From: an uncultured bacterium
GTDB lineage: Bacteria; Planctomycetota; UBA8742; UBA2392
Direction of reading: 5' to 3'
DNA length: 64,000 nucleotides
Assembly: GCA_938014885.1 (NCBI GenBank)
Contig: CALLQI010000003.1
Span: 62,001 to 126,000 of the forward strand
The position numbers and the translations under genes are program-made. The notes under the pieces are model-generated. The model was not told the DNA's origin and did not search any database. It worked only from the letters and a program-made list of their open reading frames with translations. Of the stretch, positions 33,948 through 43,190 are shown piece by piece (position 1 is the stretch's first letter; each line of letters begins with the position of its first letter).

Positions 33948-35219
33948 CTAGCTCTTCTGCGCGCCCTTGGCCGCAGCCTTGGACAGGCCGAAGATCGGCA
34001 GGTAGATGCCCAGGATCACCACCAGCACCACGCCGCCCAGCGCCACGATCAGCGCCGGTTCGATCATGCTTGTGATGGCCTGCACCTGGCTCGACACTTC
34101 GTCTTCATAGTATTCGGTCACGTCGCCCAGCATGTCCGGAAGTGAACCGGAGTCCTCGCCGACCTTCACCATCTTGGTCATCAGGCCCGGGAACACCTGC
34201 GCTTCCGAAAGCGCCTGGAAAAGGCTGTAGCCCTGGATCAGCTTCTGCCGCGCGTCCATCACCGCCTGCTCAAGCACGAAGTTGCCAAGGGTCTTGCTCG
34301 TGATTTCCAGCGACTGGTCCAGCGTGATGCCGTTTCGCACCAGCGTCGAAAGCGTCATCGTGAAGCGCGACACGCCCGACTTCAGCACCAGCGGCCCGAA
34401 CAGCGGGGTCTTCAGGATGGTCTTGTCCCATTGCTCGGCACCGGCCGGCGTTCTGCGCCAGTACACGAACGCAATGATCGCGCCGATCAGGATCGGCACC
34501 GTGATGTAGAAGTACTTCACAATCGCATCGCTGATCGCGATCAGCACCTTCGTCAGGAACGGCAACTCAGCACCGAACTGCGCGAACAGGTCCGAGAACT
34601 GCGGCACCAGGAAGATGAAGATGCCCGCCACAATCAACAGGAAGAAGCCGGCCACAAACTTCGGGTAGGCCGTGGCGGTCTTGATCTGGCTGGCGAGCTT
34701 GTGACGGCGCTTGAAGAACTGGCCCAGCTGTTCAAGGATGGTGTCCAGCGAACCTGAAACTTCGCCGGCTTCAATCATGCTGCACATCAGCGAATTGAAG
34801 ACCTGCGGGTGCTTGGCCATGGCGTCGGAAAGCTTGCTGCCGGCCTCGATGTCGAGCATCGTGGTTTCCAGCGCCTGCTTGAACACCGGGTTTTCCATTT
34901 CGTCGGCGATGGTTTCGAGCGCATCCAGCAACGACAAGCCGGCGCGCAACATCGTCGACATCTGGCGGCAGAACGCGGCCAGGTCAGATACCTTGATCTT
35001 CTTCTGGAACATGCTGCCCTGGGCCTTTGGCCTGCCCTGGGCTTCTGTAGGTGCGCTGGTGGGGCCGGTTACGCCCGCACCGCCCTCAGACTTCACGCTC
35101 GTGACGATGAAGCCGTCGCGGCGCATCTCGGCCACCAGGTCGCCCACTGAAGGCGCGTCCTTCACCTGGCTGATCGTACGCCCGGATGCATCACGGGCCG
35201 TGACTGTGTACAGCGGCAT
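33948..35219 (-). CDS. Type II secretion / type IV pilus inner-membrane protein (GspF/PilC family)
   Basis: 423 residues. Two T2SSF domains: the first near VSDLAAFCRQMSTMLRAGLS, the second near SRFTMTLSTLVRNGITLDQS. Three membrane segments (FVAGFFLLIVAGIFIFLVPQ, a central one around ITVPILIGAIIAFVYW, and a C-terminal IVALGGVVLVVILGIYLPIF). It forms the platform over the assembly ATPase. The N-terminal MPLYTVTARDASG is the usual PilC-like start. No other pilus or secretion genes are adjacent, so I leave the system open. Confidence 0.88.
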   Translation of the reverse strand: MPLYTVTARDASGRTISQVKDAPSVGDLVAEMRRDGFIVTSVKSEGGAGVTGPTSAPTEAQGRPKAQGSMFQKKIKVSDLAAFCRQMSTMLRAGLSLLDALETIADEMENPVFKQALETTMLDIEAGSKLSDAMAKHPQVFNSLMCSMIEAGEVSGSLDTILEQLGQFFKRRHKLASQIKTATAYPKFVAGFFLLIVAGIFIFLVPQFSDLFAQFGAELPFLTKVLIAISDAIVKYFYITVPILIGAIIAFVYWRRTPAGAEQWDKTILKTPLFGPLVLKSGVSRFTMTLSTLVRNGITLDQSLEITSKTLGNFVLEQAVMDARQKLIQGYSLFQALSEAQVFPGLMTKMVKVGEDSGSLPDMLGDVTEYYEDEVSSQVQAITSMIEPALIVALGGVVLVVILGIYLPIFGLSKAAAKGAQKS

Positions 35220-35315
35220 AAGTTTCCCCGCATGCTGAGAGGCGTTAAGGCTAACAAGGGGCAGGGGATATGTATACAGGAACGTGCGCCCGCGCGCCCC
35301 TGTGTGCAGCCCCGG

Positions 35316-36146
35316 CTACGGCACCAGCACCACGTTATCAATCAGCCGCGTCCCCCCTATATAGGCGGCAATCGCGCACAGGACTGGGCCCTGAATCACC
35401 GACACCGACGAAAGGCCTGCCGCGTCCACGAACTCCAGGTAATCCACCCGGTCCGTGACCATCAGCTTCTCCAGCCCGATCTGCCGCAGCGCGGCCGTGT
35501 CGCGTTGCCCGGCCTTGAACGCATCCTCAATCGCTCGCAGCGCCCGGTGCAGTGCCAGCGCGCGCCGGCGTTGCTCCGCGTCCAGATAGCGGTTGCGACT
35601 CGACATCGCCAGCCCGTCGGCCTCACGCACGATGGGGCAGGTGATGACTTGTAGCGGCATGTCCAGGTCGCGCGCCATGCGCGTCAGCACCAGTGCCTGC
35701 TGCGCGTCCTTCTGGCCAAAGTAGGCGCGCGCGGGCTGCACGAGGTTGAAGAGTTTTGTTACGACCGTCGTGACGCCTCTGAAATGCCCCGGCCTTGAGG
35801 CACCGCACAGCTTGTCCGTGAGGCCTTCGACACTGACCCAGGTGCGGAAGCCCGGCGGGTACATCATCTCGCTGGTCGGAAAGAAGACAGCGCTGGCACC
35901 GGCCCGTTCGCACAGGGCCAGGTCGGCATCCAGGGTGCGCGGGTACTTGGCGAGGTCTTCGTTGGGTCCGAACTGGGTCGGGTTGACGAAGATGCTGACG
36001 ATGGTCGCGGGGTTTTCCGCGGCGCTGCGGCGCACCAGGCTGGCGTGGCCTTCGTGCAGCGCACCCATCGTAGGCACAAAGCCGACAGCGCCGGAAAGCC
36101 CCGCGCGGTACGCCCGCAAAGCCTCAATCGTCTGCAATGACTGCAT
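35316..36146 (-). CDS. panC: Pantothenate synthetase
   Basis: 276 residues from the ATG at 36146; the frame opens ten codons earlier but the conserved start is MQSLQTIEAL. Joins pantoate and beta-alanine with ATP. Motifs: FVPTMGALHEGHASLV (HIGH-like nucleotide site), VSIFVNPTQFGPNEDL, GASRPGHFRGVTTVVTKL, ARAYFGQKDAQQ and MSSRNRYL (KMSKS-like). Full length. Monocistronic on the minus strand; no panB or panD adjacent. Confidence 0.95.
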   Translation of the reverse strand: MQSLQTIEALRAYRAGLSGAVGFVPTMGALHEGHASLVRRSAAENPATIVSIFVNPTQFGPNEDLAKYPRTLDADLALCERAGASAVFFPTSEMMYPPGFRTWVSVEGLTDKLCGASRPGHFRGVTTVVTKLFNLVQPARAYFGQKDAQQALVLTRMARDLDMPLQVITCPIVREADGLAMSSRNRYLDAEQRRRALALHRALRAIEDAFKAGQRDTAALRQIGLEKLMVTDRVDYLEFVDAAGLSSVSVIQGPVLCAIAAYIGGTRLIDNVVLVP

Positions 36147-36249
36147 GGCCGCAACACTAACGCGGGCAGGCAACACGCCAAGGGGGGCACTGGCCTTGAG
36201 GCCGCAAGGTCGCTAGCGTGCGCTGCATAACGGAGCTAAGGGAGAGACC

Positions 36250-36654
36250 ATGGGTCTGCTGAAGGAATTCAAAGAGTTTGCTGTAAAAGGCAACGTGATC
36301 GACATGGCCGTCGGCATCGTAATCGGCGCGGCGTTCACGGCGATCGTGCAGTCGCTGGTGAAGGACGTGATTACACCGCCGATCGGCTACGTTCTTGGCA
36401 AGGTCAAGTTTGAAGACCTGACCATCAAGATGCCAACCGATACGGACCCGGTAACCATCAACTACGGCATGTTCATCAATGCGATGATCAGCTTCCTGAT
36501 TGTCGCGTTCACGATGTTCATGGTGGTGAAGGGCATCAACACACTGCGCCGGCGCATGGAAAAGAAGAAGGAAGAAGCACCCAAAGAGCCGCCCAAGCCG
36601 ACCAAGGACCAGGAGCTGCTGACCGAAATCCGCGACCTGCTGAAGGCAAAGTAG
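36250..36654 (+). CDS. mscL: Large-conductance mechanosensitive channel
   Basis: 134 residues; start ATG after GGGAGAG. N-terminal helix MGLLKEFKEFAVKGN, TM1 with VIDMAVGIVIGAAFTAIVQS (pore helix), the VITPPIGY turn, and TM2 NYGMFINAMISFLIVAF, then the cytoplasmic helix ending RDLLKAK. A charged KKKEEAPKEPPKPT linker precedes the bundle. Pentameric emergency valve against osmotic downshock. Confidence 0.95.
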   Translation: MGLLKEFKEFAVKGNVIDMAVGIVIGAAFTAIVQSLVKDVITPPIGYVLGKVKFEDLTIKMPTDTDPVTINYGMFINAMISFLIVAFTMFMVVKGINTLRRRMEKKKEEAPKEPPKPTKDQELLTEIRDLLKAK

Positions 36655-36661
36655 TCGCACG

Positions 36662-37825
36662 ATGGCTGATTCGCACCGCATCGCGTTGCTTGCACCGGAC
36701 GCGCCGACTTTTGGGCACAGCGCCCGCGGACCCGGCGCGTTCGTGTTTCGCATGGCGCTGTCGCTGCTCGCGATCGGCCATCGCCCCGAAGTTTTCATTC
36801 CCAGTAAACGCGCCGTCGTCGTCACCGAGCAAGGCGTGCCCGTCCACCACGTGAGGCCGCGCAGCACCCTTGGCACCAAGTGGATCCAGTTGACGCATCC
36901 AAAGACCGGTGCCCGCAGCCTTGAGCAAACCGTGCTGGCTCTGCGCCACGCCACCGGCATATCTGCCGCGGTGAAAGGGGCGGGCAATTTTCGTTTCATT
37001 CACGCGCCGGAGTGGGGGATGCTGGCGCGTTTTCTGCCGCCGACGCCGGCTTGCCCGCTGGTGATCCGCTGCAGCCACGACCGCGAGCTGTGGCGCACCC
37101 AGGAAGAACGCGAGTTCAGCGCCGACCTGCGCCGCCTGCACCAGCTTGAGCTTGAGGTGATCCGCGGCGCCACCAAGGCATACGCGCCAAGCCGTATGCT
37201 GGCCGAGCATTACCGGCATCGCCACGGGATAGCACTAGGCGTGGTGCGGCCCGCCTTCGTGATGGACTGCGAACCTTCACCCACGCCGACCGCCGGGTTG
37301 CCCGCACGCTACCTGCTGCATTACGGTTCGCTGGGCACGCGCAAAGGCACCGACCGCGTGATTGAGGCCGCGCGAATTGCCCGGCAGTCCGAGCCCGCGC
37401 TGACGGTGCTGCTGGCCGGGCACGAGAAGCCGCAGGGCTTTCTGGCCGCGCGTGGCGCGCCGGACGACGGCATCCGCTGGCTGGGCGAACTTTCGCGCGC
37501 GGACCTGTACGCGGTGCTGCAACGCGCCATCGCCACGGTGCTGCCTTCGCGCGCGGACAACCTGCCGAACTCGGCGATCGAGAGCCTGCACTTCGGTGTG
37601 GGCGTGATCGCGATGCGCGAAGCCAGCCTGGACGAACTGGTTGAGCCGGGCCAGTCCGGCGAGTTGCTGGCGCCCGACGACATTGCAGGGCTTGCGGCGG
37701 CGATGCTGCAAGCCTGGCGCGGCAATGCCTCATGGCTGGGCACGGGTTTCCGGAAACCGGCCATCCTGGCTGAACTGGAGCCGGCGACGGCGGCGCACAA
37801 CCTGCTGCGCTTTGTGCTGGGCTAG
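36662..37825 (+). CDS. Family 4-like glycosyltransferase
   Basis: 387 residues, GT-B fold. N-terminal Rossmann half starts IALLAPDAPTFGHSARGPGA; C-terminal half has YLLHYGSLGTRKGTDRVIEA (donor-binding start), GIRWLGELSRADLYAVLQRA and the acidic pair region NLPNSAIESLHFGVGVIAM, corresponding to the E-x7-E element of GT4 enzymes. It starts 7 bp after mscL, but functional linkage is unlikely. Donor and acceptor unknown. Confidence 0.8.
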   Translation: MADSHRIALLAPDAPTFGHSARGPGAFVFRMALSLLAIGHRPEVFIPSKRAVVVTEQGVPVHHVRPRSTLGTKWIQLTHPKTGARSLEQTVLALRHATGISAAVKGAGNFRFIHAPEWGMLARFLPPTPACPLVIRCSHDRELWRTQEEREFSADLRRLHQLELEVIRGATKAYAPSRMLAEHYRHRHGIALGVVRPAFVMDCEPSPTPTAGLPARYLLHYGSLGTRKGTDRVIEAARIARQSEPALTVLLAGHEKPQGFLAARGAPDDGIRWLGELSRADLYAVLQRAIATVLPSRADNLPNSAIESLHFGVGVIAMREASLDELVEPGQSGELLAPDDIAGLAAAMLQAWRGNASWLGTGFRKPAILAELEPATAAHNLLRFVLG

Positions 37826-38177
37826 TCGATGTAACATTTTTTCGTCGGCGCGCGGGGTGTGTCGGCGCGCAATCGTACACAGTAAGCACTGGCGCAAGGC
37901 TGCTTGGCGGGGTACACCATGGGTGCTCAGAACGCCCGCTAAGCGGGAAAGCGCGGGGCCGCGCTGCAAGGAAGTTCCGGCTATCTTCATCACAACTGCG
38001 GTCGGTGCATGTCCCCGACCAATTGAATTCGGCCCCAGATGTCCGTCCGTGGGTCGAATAAGCGGGCCGGGCCTCGGAAAGGGTCCGGCCCCGCCCTTTA
38101 ACAACGCGGCGTACGCACTCCCGGTTTGGCCGAGCGTTGGCTGCGAAAGCGGCTGGCCGGGCAATGCCCCGTGGGCG
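37826..38177. other. 352-bp intergenic gap between convergent genes
   Basis: No credible gene. Contains a hairpin at 38062-38094 (stem GGGCCGG/CCGGCCC) followed by CGCCCTTTA, a likely terminator for plus-strand transcription. Otherwise GC-rich without obvious signals. Confidence 0.5.
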
Positions 38178-38969
38178 TTACTTGTTTTCGCGCTCGCGCA
38201 CTACGCCGCGCTTGGATTCGCGGAAGAACTTCACCCAGCGCTGCGCGGCCTCACTGTCGGCGAAATCGGTTTCGATCTGGTGCAGCGCTTTCTCAAGCGG
38301 GATGCTGCTGCGGAACAGGACTTTGTAAGCGTCTCGCAGGCGCTTGATCTGATCGCGGCTGAAGCCATTGCGTTCAAGGCCGATCAGGTTCAGGCCAAAC
38401 ACCGCGCTTCCCCAGCCGCCGACTCGCACGAAAGGCGGAATGTCGAGGCTGGTGACGCTGCCTCCTGAAACCATGGCGAACGTGCCGACGTGCACGAACT
38501 GGTGAATTGCGACCAGGCCGCCGAAGACGACGCGATCTTCCACCACTACGTGGCCGGCGAGCTGCAGCGCGTTGGAGGCGATGATGTGGTTGCCGACTAC
38601 GCAATCGTGGCCGACGTGGCAGTAAGCCATCAGGAAATTGCGGTTGCCGATAGTGGTGGTCTGGTTTTCGTTCTTGGTGGTGCCGCGGCTGACCTGTACG
38701 TAGTCGCCGAGGAAATTGTCTTCGCCGATCACCAGCTTCGTCGGCTCGCCCTTGTAGCCCAGGTCCTGCGGCGGTGCGCCCAGGCTGCAATGGTTGCCGA
38801 TGCGGTTGCGCGCGCCGATGCGCGTGGGGCCTTCGATCACGGTGTGCGGGCCGATTTTGCACTCAGGGCCGATCACGACGCCGGGGCCGATCACGCAAAA
38901 CGGGCCGATCTCGGCGCTGGGGTCAATCTGCGCGGCGGGGTCAATGATGGCGGTGGCGTGAATGGGCAT
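38178..38969 (-). CDS. lpxA: UDP-N-acetylglucosamine acyltransferase
   Basis: 263 residues from the ATG at 38969 (MPIHATAIIDPAAQIDPSAE). First step of lipid A synthesis. Left-handed beta-helix of hexapeptide repeats (IGPFCVIGPGVVIGPECKIG, then VIEGPTRIGARNRIGNHCSL); catalytic His in MAYCHVGHDCVVGNH; QFVHVGTFAMVSGGS and the C-terminal helical domain. A four-base sequence cue for acyl-chain length cannot be read. Evidence that the organism makes lipopolysaccharide. The other lpx genes are not in the window. Confidence 0.93.
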   Translation of the reverse strand: MPIHATAIIDPAAQIDPSAEIGPFCVIGPGVVIGPECKIGPHTVIEGPTRIGARNRIGNHCSLGAPPQDLGYKGEPTKLVIGEDNFLGDYVQVSRGTTKNENQTTTIGNRNFLMAYCHVGHDCVVGNHIIASNALQLAGHVVVEDRVVFGGLVAIHQFVHVGTFAMVSGGSVTSLDIPPFVRVGGWGSAVFGLNLIGLERNGFSRDQIKRLRDAYKVLFRSSIPLEKALHQIETDFADSEAAQRWVKFFRESKRGVVRERENK

Positions 38970-39032
38970 CCGGGCGCGGCCTTCGATATGCAATGGCGCT
39001 GACTTTCCAAACACGGGCCGAGAAAAGCAAGA

Positions 39033-39054
39033 GTCGCGGCGCACAGGCCGCGAC
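39033..39054 (-). terminator. Intrinsic terminator after the coiled-coil gene
   Basis: An 8-bp stem (GTCGCGGC/GCCGCGAC) with a 6-base loop; the minus-strand tail is TCTTGCTTTTC. It lies 22 bases after the stop of the minus-strand gene at 39077. Confidence 0.65.
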
Positions 39055-39076
39055 CCAAGCTTGTTTGTTGAAGCTG

Positions 39077-39706
39077 CTAGCGGCGCTGCAGGATGCTCAA
39101 GATCGCGGTGAGCTGCGTCTTTTGCATCTCAAGTTGTTCCTTGATCGCGGTGATTTCTTCGGCGCTGCCGCCGCCACCTCCACCGCCGCCGCCGGCCACA
39201 ATGCCTTCGCCGACTTCGCGGCCGAGGTTCAGCAGGTCACCGTACCAGCGTGATTCGGGTAGGCTGGTCACGAGTTTTTCGGCGACTTCGCGGCCGGCCT
39301 TGCTGAGCGCGCTGAAGTGCTTGAGCAACTGGTCAAGCTGTTCCATGGCGTCACCGCCGAAATCGACCTTGAGGCCTTTTTCGCGGGTCTTGACGACTTC
39401 TTCGCGCAGGTTGCGCATTTCATCTCGCACGCGCCCCAGCATTTCGGTTACGGGGCCCATGTCCACGTTGACCGTGACCTTGGGGGCCGGCCCGTGGGCC
39501 ACGCCGCCGCCACCGGAAGCGGCCGGTGCGGCCTGCGCGGTGGACATTGAGGGCGAGCTTGCGGGGCGCGACGCGGGTTCGCTGGGTGCTTCTTCGGCAA
39601 CGGCCGCCGGTGCCCCGCCGCCGAGCGGCGAGCGCTCTTCGTGGGTCTTGGGTTCGGCGGTTTTCATCCGCTTGGAGAGGTTCGCCAGCTTGGCCAGATC
39701 TGCCAT
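39077..39706 (-). CDS. Small coiled-coil protein downstream of the actin-like gene
   Basis: 209 residues, family not recognised. A basic N-terminal helix (MADLAKLANLSKRMKTAEPK), an Ala/Pro/Ser-rich disordered stretch (about 25-75), a helical segment with heptads (TEMLGRVRDEMRNLREEVVK, then QLDQLLKHFSALSKAGREVA), a nine-Gly run, and a second short coiled coil (EEITAIKEQLEMQKTQLTAI). Separated from the upstream actin-like gene by 171 bp with a terminator, so probably its own transcript. The layout suggests an oligomeric scaffold or filament-binding partner; inference only. Confidence 0.6.
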   Translation of the reverse strand: MADLAKLANLSKRMKTAEPKTHEERSPLGGGAPAAVAEEAPSEPASRPASSPSMSTAQAAPAASGGGGVAHGPAPKVTVNVDMGPVTEMLGRVRDEMRNLREEVVKTREKGLKVDFGGDAMEQLDQLLKHFSALSKAGREVAEKLVTSLPESRWYGDLLNLGREVGEGIVAGGGGGGGGGSAEEITAIKEQLEMQKTQLTAILSILQRR

Positions 39707-39823
39707 GATGCACCTTTTCGAAAAACACTGATTCCCGTTGACTCAAAATCATGCCCAAGGGCTGCCCCGGGCGCAACCCGGCCTTGTGGAAAAATGCTGT
39801 CCGGTCGGCGGGCCAAAAAACAT

Positions 39824-39847
39824 CGCGCCCGGCGGTCACCGGGCGCG
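39824..39847 (-). terminator. Intrinsic terminator of the actin-like gene
   Basis: A 9-bp stem (CGCGCCCGG/CCGGGCGCG) with a 6-base loop; the minus-strand tail is ATGTTTTTTGG, a good T-tract. Confidence 0.8.
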
Positions 39848-39877
39848 AGTTCACGTCGGAGTTGCCGAGCCGCGATG

Positions 39878-42139
39878 TTATTCCTCGTGGCTGAGCGCCG
39901 CAAGCAGGCAGCCCTTTGCCGTGGCATTGAGCTGGTCTTCCGCCTTGCGGATGTCGCTGATCTTGATCGGGAACTTGCCGGACATGCGGCTGAATTCGTC
40001 TTTGAACACTTCGACGAAGCCGCCGACCTTGCTGGTGCCGCCGCTGATGGCGATGGGCACCGGCTTTGGGAAGTTCGGGATGTCTTTGGTCATCGCGAAC
40101 TTCTTGATGATGTTTTCCAGCGAGTACTTGATCAGGTGGCGATAGTAGATGACGATCGCTTCTTCTTCCGGTGTCTTGGGCGCGTTGATGTCCACGCCGC
40201 GTTCCTTGATCGCCGTGATCTTGGAAGCCGCGCAACCCATGACCTGCGCCGCCTGCTGGTCGATCCAGTCGCCGCCCTTGGCGGTGCTGAAGGCAACCAC
40301 GGGCATGCTGCGGAAGGCCACGCACACGTTCACCATGCCGCCACCGCACGAGATGCCGATGCCGGTGAATTCGTCGTCACCGAGTTCGCTGAATACGATG
40401 GCCTGACCTTCGTTGAACGGGTGGCCGCGATAGCCAAGGCGCTCAAGCAGGCCGTTGGCGATGTTGGTGTGGTACACGATGTTCATGGTGCTGTCGACCG
40501 GGTCAGCCGGGATCGAGTAGTACACCACTTCACCGTCCGCGCGCGGCGGGCCGAGAATCTTCTTGAACAGCTCGACTTCCATGGGCATGGCGTCGGCGTC
40601 GGTCGGGCTGATCAGGCCGTTCTTCATCGGACGGCGCATTTCGCGGTTGAAGATGTTCGCGAGTTCAAACGCATCTTCGCCGATGATGAACAGCTTGTTT
40701 TCGCGCTTGATGTAGGGCACGCCCTGGCCCTTGAGCATCTTGAGCGTGTACGGGTCTTCCGGCACGTCCAGGAATGCGTTACGGGCGGGGAAGAACTCGA
40801 TGCCGCCTTCTTCATCCATGCGGGCGGCCACCAGGTTGGCGGTACCTACGTCCAAGCCGCGTCCGAGCGGCGCTCCAGATTCATCCGACACGAGGAAACC
40901 CTCCGGCTGTTGAGAATAGTCTTGTTGTCTACCCGCAGGGGCGGCTTGCGTCGAGACCGTCTCGACTTGTCCGCCTTCAGGCTCACCTGCGTCTTGCCCA
41001 GCCTCTCCGGGGTCATTCTCGAACACCGGCGAGTCCTGCGACGCCGTCCCGGCAGGGAGCGGCGGTTCGTTGTGCGATTCTACTTCTTCCCCGTCTTCGG
41101 CCAGGCCGGTCTGTGACCGGCTTTCCACATCCGAATCGGGCCCGCTTTCCGTTGAAAGGTCCGACCCCACCGTTACTTCCACCGTGGGGACACTGGCGCT
41201 TTCGACAATCTGGTCGGAGCGATTTGCGTTGCTATCTAGCAGTACCGGCGATTCTGCGCCAGTGGCTTTTTCCTGATCAGCCTCGGCAATCGGTTCTTCG
41301 GCTGCTTCCGCCGCCCCCGGTTCTTGCGCGGTGTCAGATTCCGCAGCGTTCATAAGCTCGACCGCTGTCGTCATCGGCCCCGATGGGTGCCCATAATCAT
41401 CTACTTCAGGCACCGACGCCCCGACGATTTCCACCTGAGGAACGGCGTCGGCTTCCTCGGTGGCGCCGGCCGCAGCCTCCTCAATTGCTTCCATCTCCAT
41501 CGCCGCCATCGTCATCGGGCCTGACGGCTTAGGCTCAATCGGGCCGGTCTGCTTTCGAGGCAGGATGTCGGCCACGCGTATCGCCGGCAACTCCGTATCG
41601 TCGCGCTCGGGCGGCTCCATTTCGTCGGTGTCATCGGCCGGGTCCATGCCGCTGAGCGTGGATTCATCCAAGTCCGCGCTGTCGCCAAAGCCGTGGTCGG
41701 TCTGGCGCGACTTCGCGGGTTTGGGCTGCTCTTGATAGGCGGCGTCGATCGTGCCGCCTGACGCTGCCTCATCGTCCAGTTCGCCCAGATCGTCGTCGGT
41801 GTCATCAATGACTTCGTGTCGGCCACTGGGCGTGACGCGCCCGATTTCCGGCCCCAAGTCAAGTTCACCGGGGTCGTCCTCTTCTTCTTCAATGATCTCG
41901 TGGCGGCCGCTGGGCGTGACGTTCACGGGCGTGTCGTGCCAGTTGCCTTCGCGTTTGGGGGCGCGCTGGCTGCCACGGGCCTTGGCGCGCTCAAGGCGTT
42001 CGCGCATGGTTTCAGCGGGTTTGAGTTCGGGTGCCGCACCATGGGGCGCGATGTCGCTGAAGTCGACATCGTCGACATCTTCATCATGGACGAGTTCACC
42101 TTCGTCCTGTGGCTCGTTGTCGGCGGGGTTGATCGACAC
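39878..42139 (-). CDS. Actin-like ATPase with a 420-residue acidic N-terminal extension
   Basis: 753 residues. The C-terminal about 330 residues are an actin/MreB-like ATPase: phosphate-1 loop GRGLDVGTANLVAARM, VVYYSIPADPVDSTMNIVYH, phosphate-2 region GIGISCGGGMVNVCVAFRS and the adenosine motif PIAISGGTSKVGGFVEVFKD. The first 420 residues are Asp/Glu/Pro-rich and likely disordered, with a duplicated VTPSGRHE at about 74 and 102 and two (K/H)PSGPMT segments. Typical MreB/ParM proteins are 320-350 residues and lack such an extension. No mreC/mreD or parR neighbour. It may form filaments for cell shape, division or positioning; the subfamily is not recognised. Confidence 0.75.
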   Translation of the reverse strand: MSINPADNEPQDEGELVHDEDVDDVDFSDIAPHGAAPELKPAETMRERLERAKARGSQRAPKREGNWHDTPVNVTPSGRHEIIEEEEDDPGELDLGPEIGRVTPSGRHEVIDDTDDDLGELDDEAASGGTIDAAYQEQPKPAKSRQTDHGFGDSADLDESTLSGMDPADDTDEMEPPERDDTELPAIRVADILPRKQTGPIEPKPSGPMTMAAMEMEAIEEAAAGATEEADAVPQVEIVGASVPEVDDYGHPSGPMTTAVELMNAAESDTAQEPGAAEAAEEPIAEADQEKATGAESPVLLDSNANRSDQIVESASVPTVEVTVGSDLSTESGPDSDVESRSQTGLAEDGEEVESHNEPPLPAGTASQDSPVFENDPGEAGQDAGEPEGGQVETVSTQAAPAGRQQDYSQQPEGFLVSDESGAPLGRGLDVGTANLVAARMDEEGGIEFFPARNAFLDVPEDPYTLKMLKGQGVPYIKRENKLFIIGEDAFELANIFNREMRRPMKNGLISPTDADAMPMEVELFKKILGPPRADGEVVYYSIPADPVDSTMNIVYHTNIANGLLERLGYRGHPFNEGQAIVFSELGDDEFTGIGISCGGGMVNVCVAFRSMPVVAFSTAKGGDWIDQQAAQVMGCAASKITAIKERGVDINAPKTPEEEAIVIYYRHLIKYSLENIIKKFAMTKDIPNFPKPVPIAISGGTSKVGGFVEVFKDEFSRMSGKFPIKISDIRKAEDQLNATAKGCLLAALSHEE

Positions 42140-42281
42140 GGTGGGCTTCTTGGAAATGGCTTGATATAGCGGGTTTCAACGCGGCGGCAAATTCTAGCGC
42201 AGGGCCAAGGGCAATCAAGGGGCGTCAATGCCGCGCCCCGCCGTGCATTGCGGGCTGTGTCCTGCGCGATACAACCAACCC

Positions 42282-43013
42282 ATGCGAATGATCCTGCAAC
42301 AGATGGCAGGCCTGATGGTCCGCGTAGTAGACGACCTGCCTGAGGGCGGCAAGCCTTCCCTGGCGGTGGTGCTATGCCACGGTTTTGGCGCGCCGGGCAC
42401 CGACCTTGTCAACCTGGCCCCGGAGCTGCTCGAAGCGTCGCCCAAGCTGGCCGCGACTACGCGCTTCTATTTTCCCGAGGCCCCGCTTTCGCTGGATTCG
42501 TACGGGCTGTTCGGCGGCCGCGCGTGGTGGCTGATTGACTTGGACGAGTTCGTGGCGGCGGCCGCAACGGGCAAGCCGCGCACCCGCGTCGCCAGCGAAC
42601 GCCCGGAAGGCCTGCTGGAAGCCCGCGCTGCCGTGGCCGGGCTGGTGCAAGAAGTCGGGCGCGAAACCGGCCTGCCGCCGGGCAAGATTGCGCTGGGCGG
42701 ATTCAGCCAGGGCAGCATGGTGACCATGGATGTGGCGCTGCAGATGGCGGAATCACCGGCGTGCCTGATCGCCTGGTCGGGGACGCTGCTGAATGAAGAA
42801 GAGTGGCGTGCCAACGCACCCAAGCGCGCCGGCCTGCGGGTGGTGCAATCGCACGGGCGACAAGACCCGATCTTGCCCTACAGTTGGGCCGAAACCCTGC
42901 GCGACATGCTGACGGAGTATGGCCTGAAGGTCGAGTTCCTGCCGTTTGACGGGCCACACACGATCAGCCAGGCAGCGATCCAGGCGACGATAGCGGCGCT
43001 GGAAGGGGCTTAG
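42282..43013 (+). CDS. Phospholipase/carboxylesterase-type alpha/beta hydrolase
   Basis: 243 residues from the ATG at 42282. AB_hydrolase_2/YpfH-like: AVVLCHGFGAPGTDL (oxyanion region), nucleophile GGFSQGSM (Ser in GxSxG), Asp in GRQDPILPY, His in DGPHTIS. Compact cytosolic esterase, substrate unknown. Plus-strand and isolated between the actin-like gene and a sigma factor. Confidence 0.88.
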   Translation: MRMILQQMAGLMVRVVDDLPEGGKPSLAVVLCHGFGAPGTDLVNLAPELLEASPKLAATTRFYFPEAPLSLDSYGLFGGRAWWLIDLDEFVAAAATGKPRTRVASERPEGLLEARAAVAGLVQEVGRETGLPPGKIALGGFSQGSMVTMDVALQMAESPACLIAWSGTLLNEEEWRANAPKRAGLRVVQSHGRQDPILPYSWAETLRDMLTEYGLKVEFLPFDGPHTISQAAIQATIAALEGA

Positions 43014-43015
43014 AA

Positions 43016-43115
43016 GTTGTCAGGTGCCAGTTGTCGGTTGTCAGTTGTCGGTTGTTGGCCTGGGCGCAGGGACTGGCCCTTCCGCCGACAACCGACAACT
43101 AGCCACTGACAACCA
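43016..43115. repeat. GTTGTC-rich inverted repeat element
   Basis: Two tandem copies of AGTTGTCGGTTGTC (43029 and 43043) face an inverted copy (CCGACAACCGACAACT at 43085-43100), followed by CACTGACAACC. The stem of about 16 bp could act as a terminator or as a REP-like extragenic element. It sits 5 bases after the esterase stop codon. Confidence 0.6.
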
Positions 43116-43190
43116 ATCCTGAACTTCCGCGCGGCCGTGACGTTCGTATCCTGTAGGATTCCCCTGGTTTCCTGGTCAGAAGGCTCTGCC

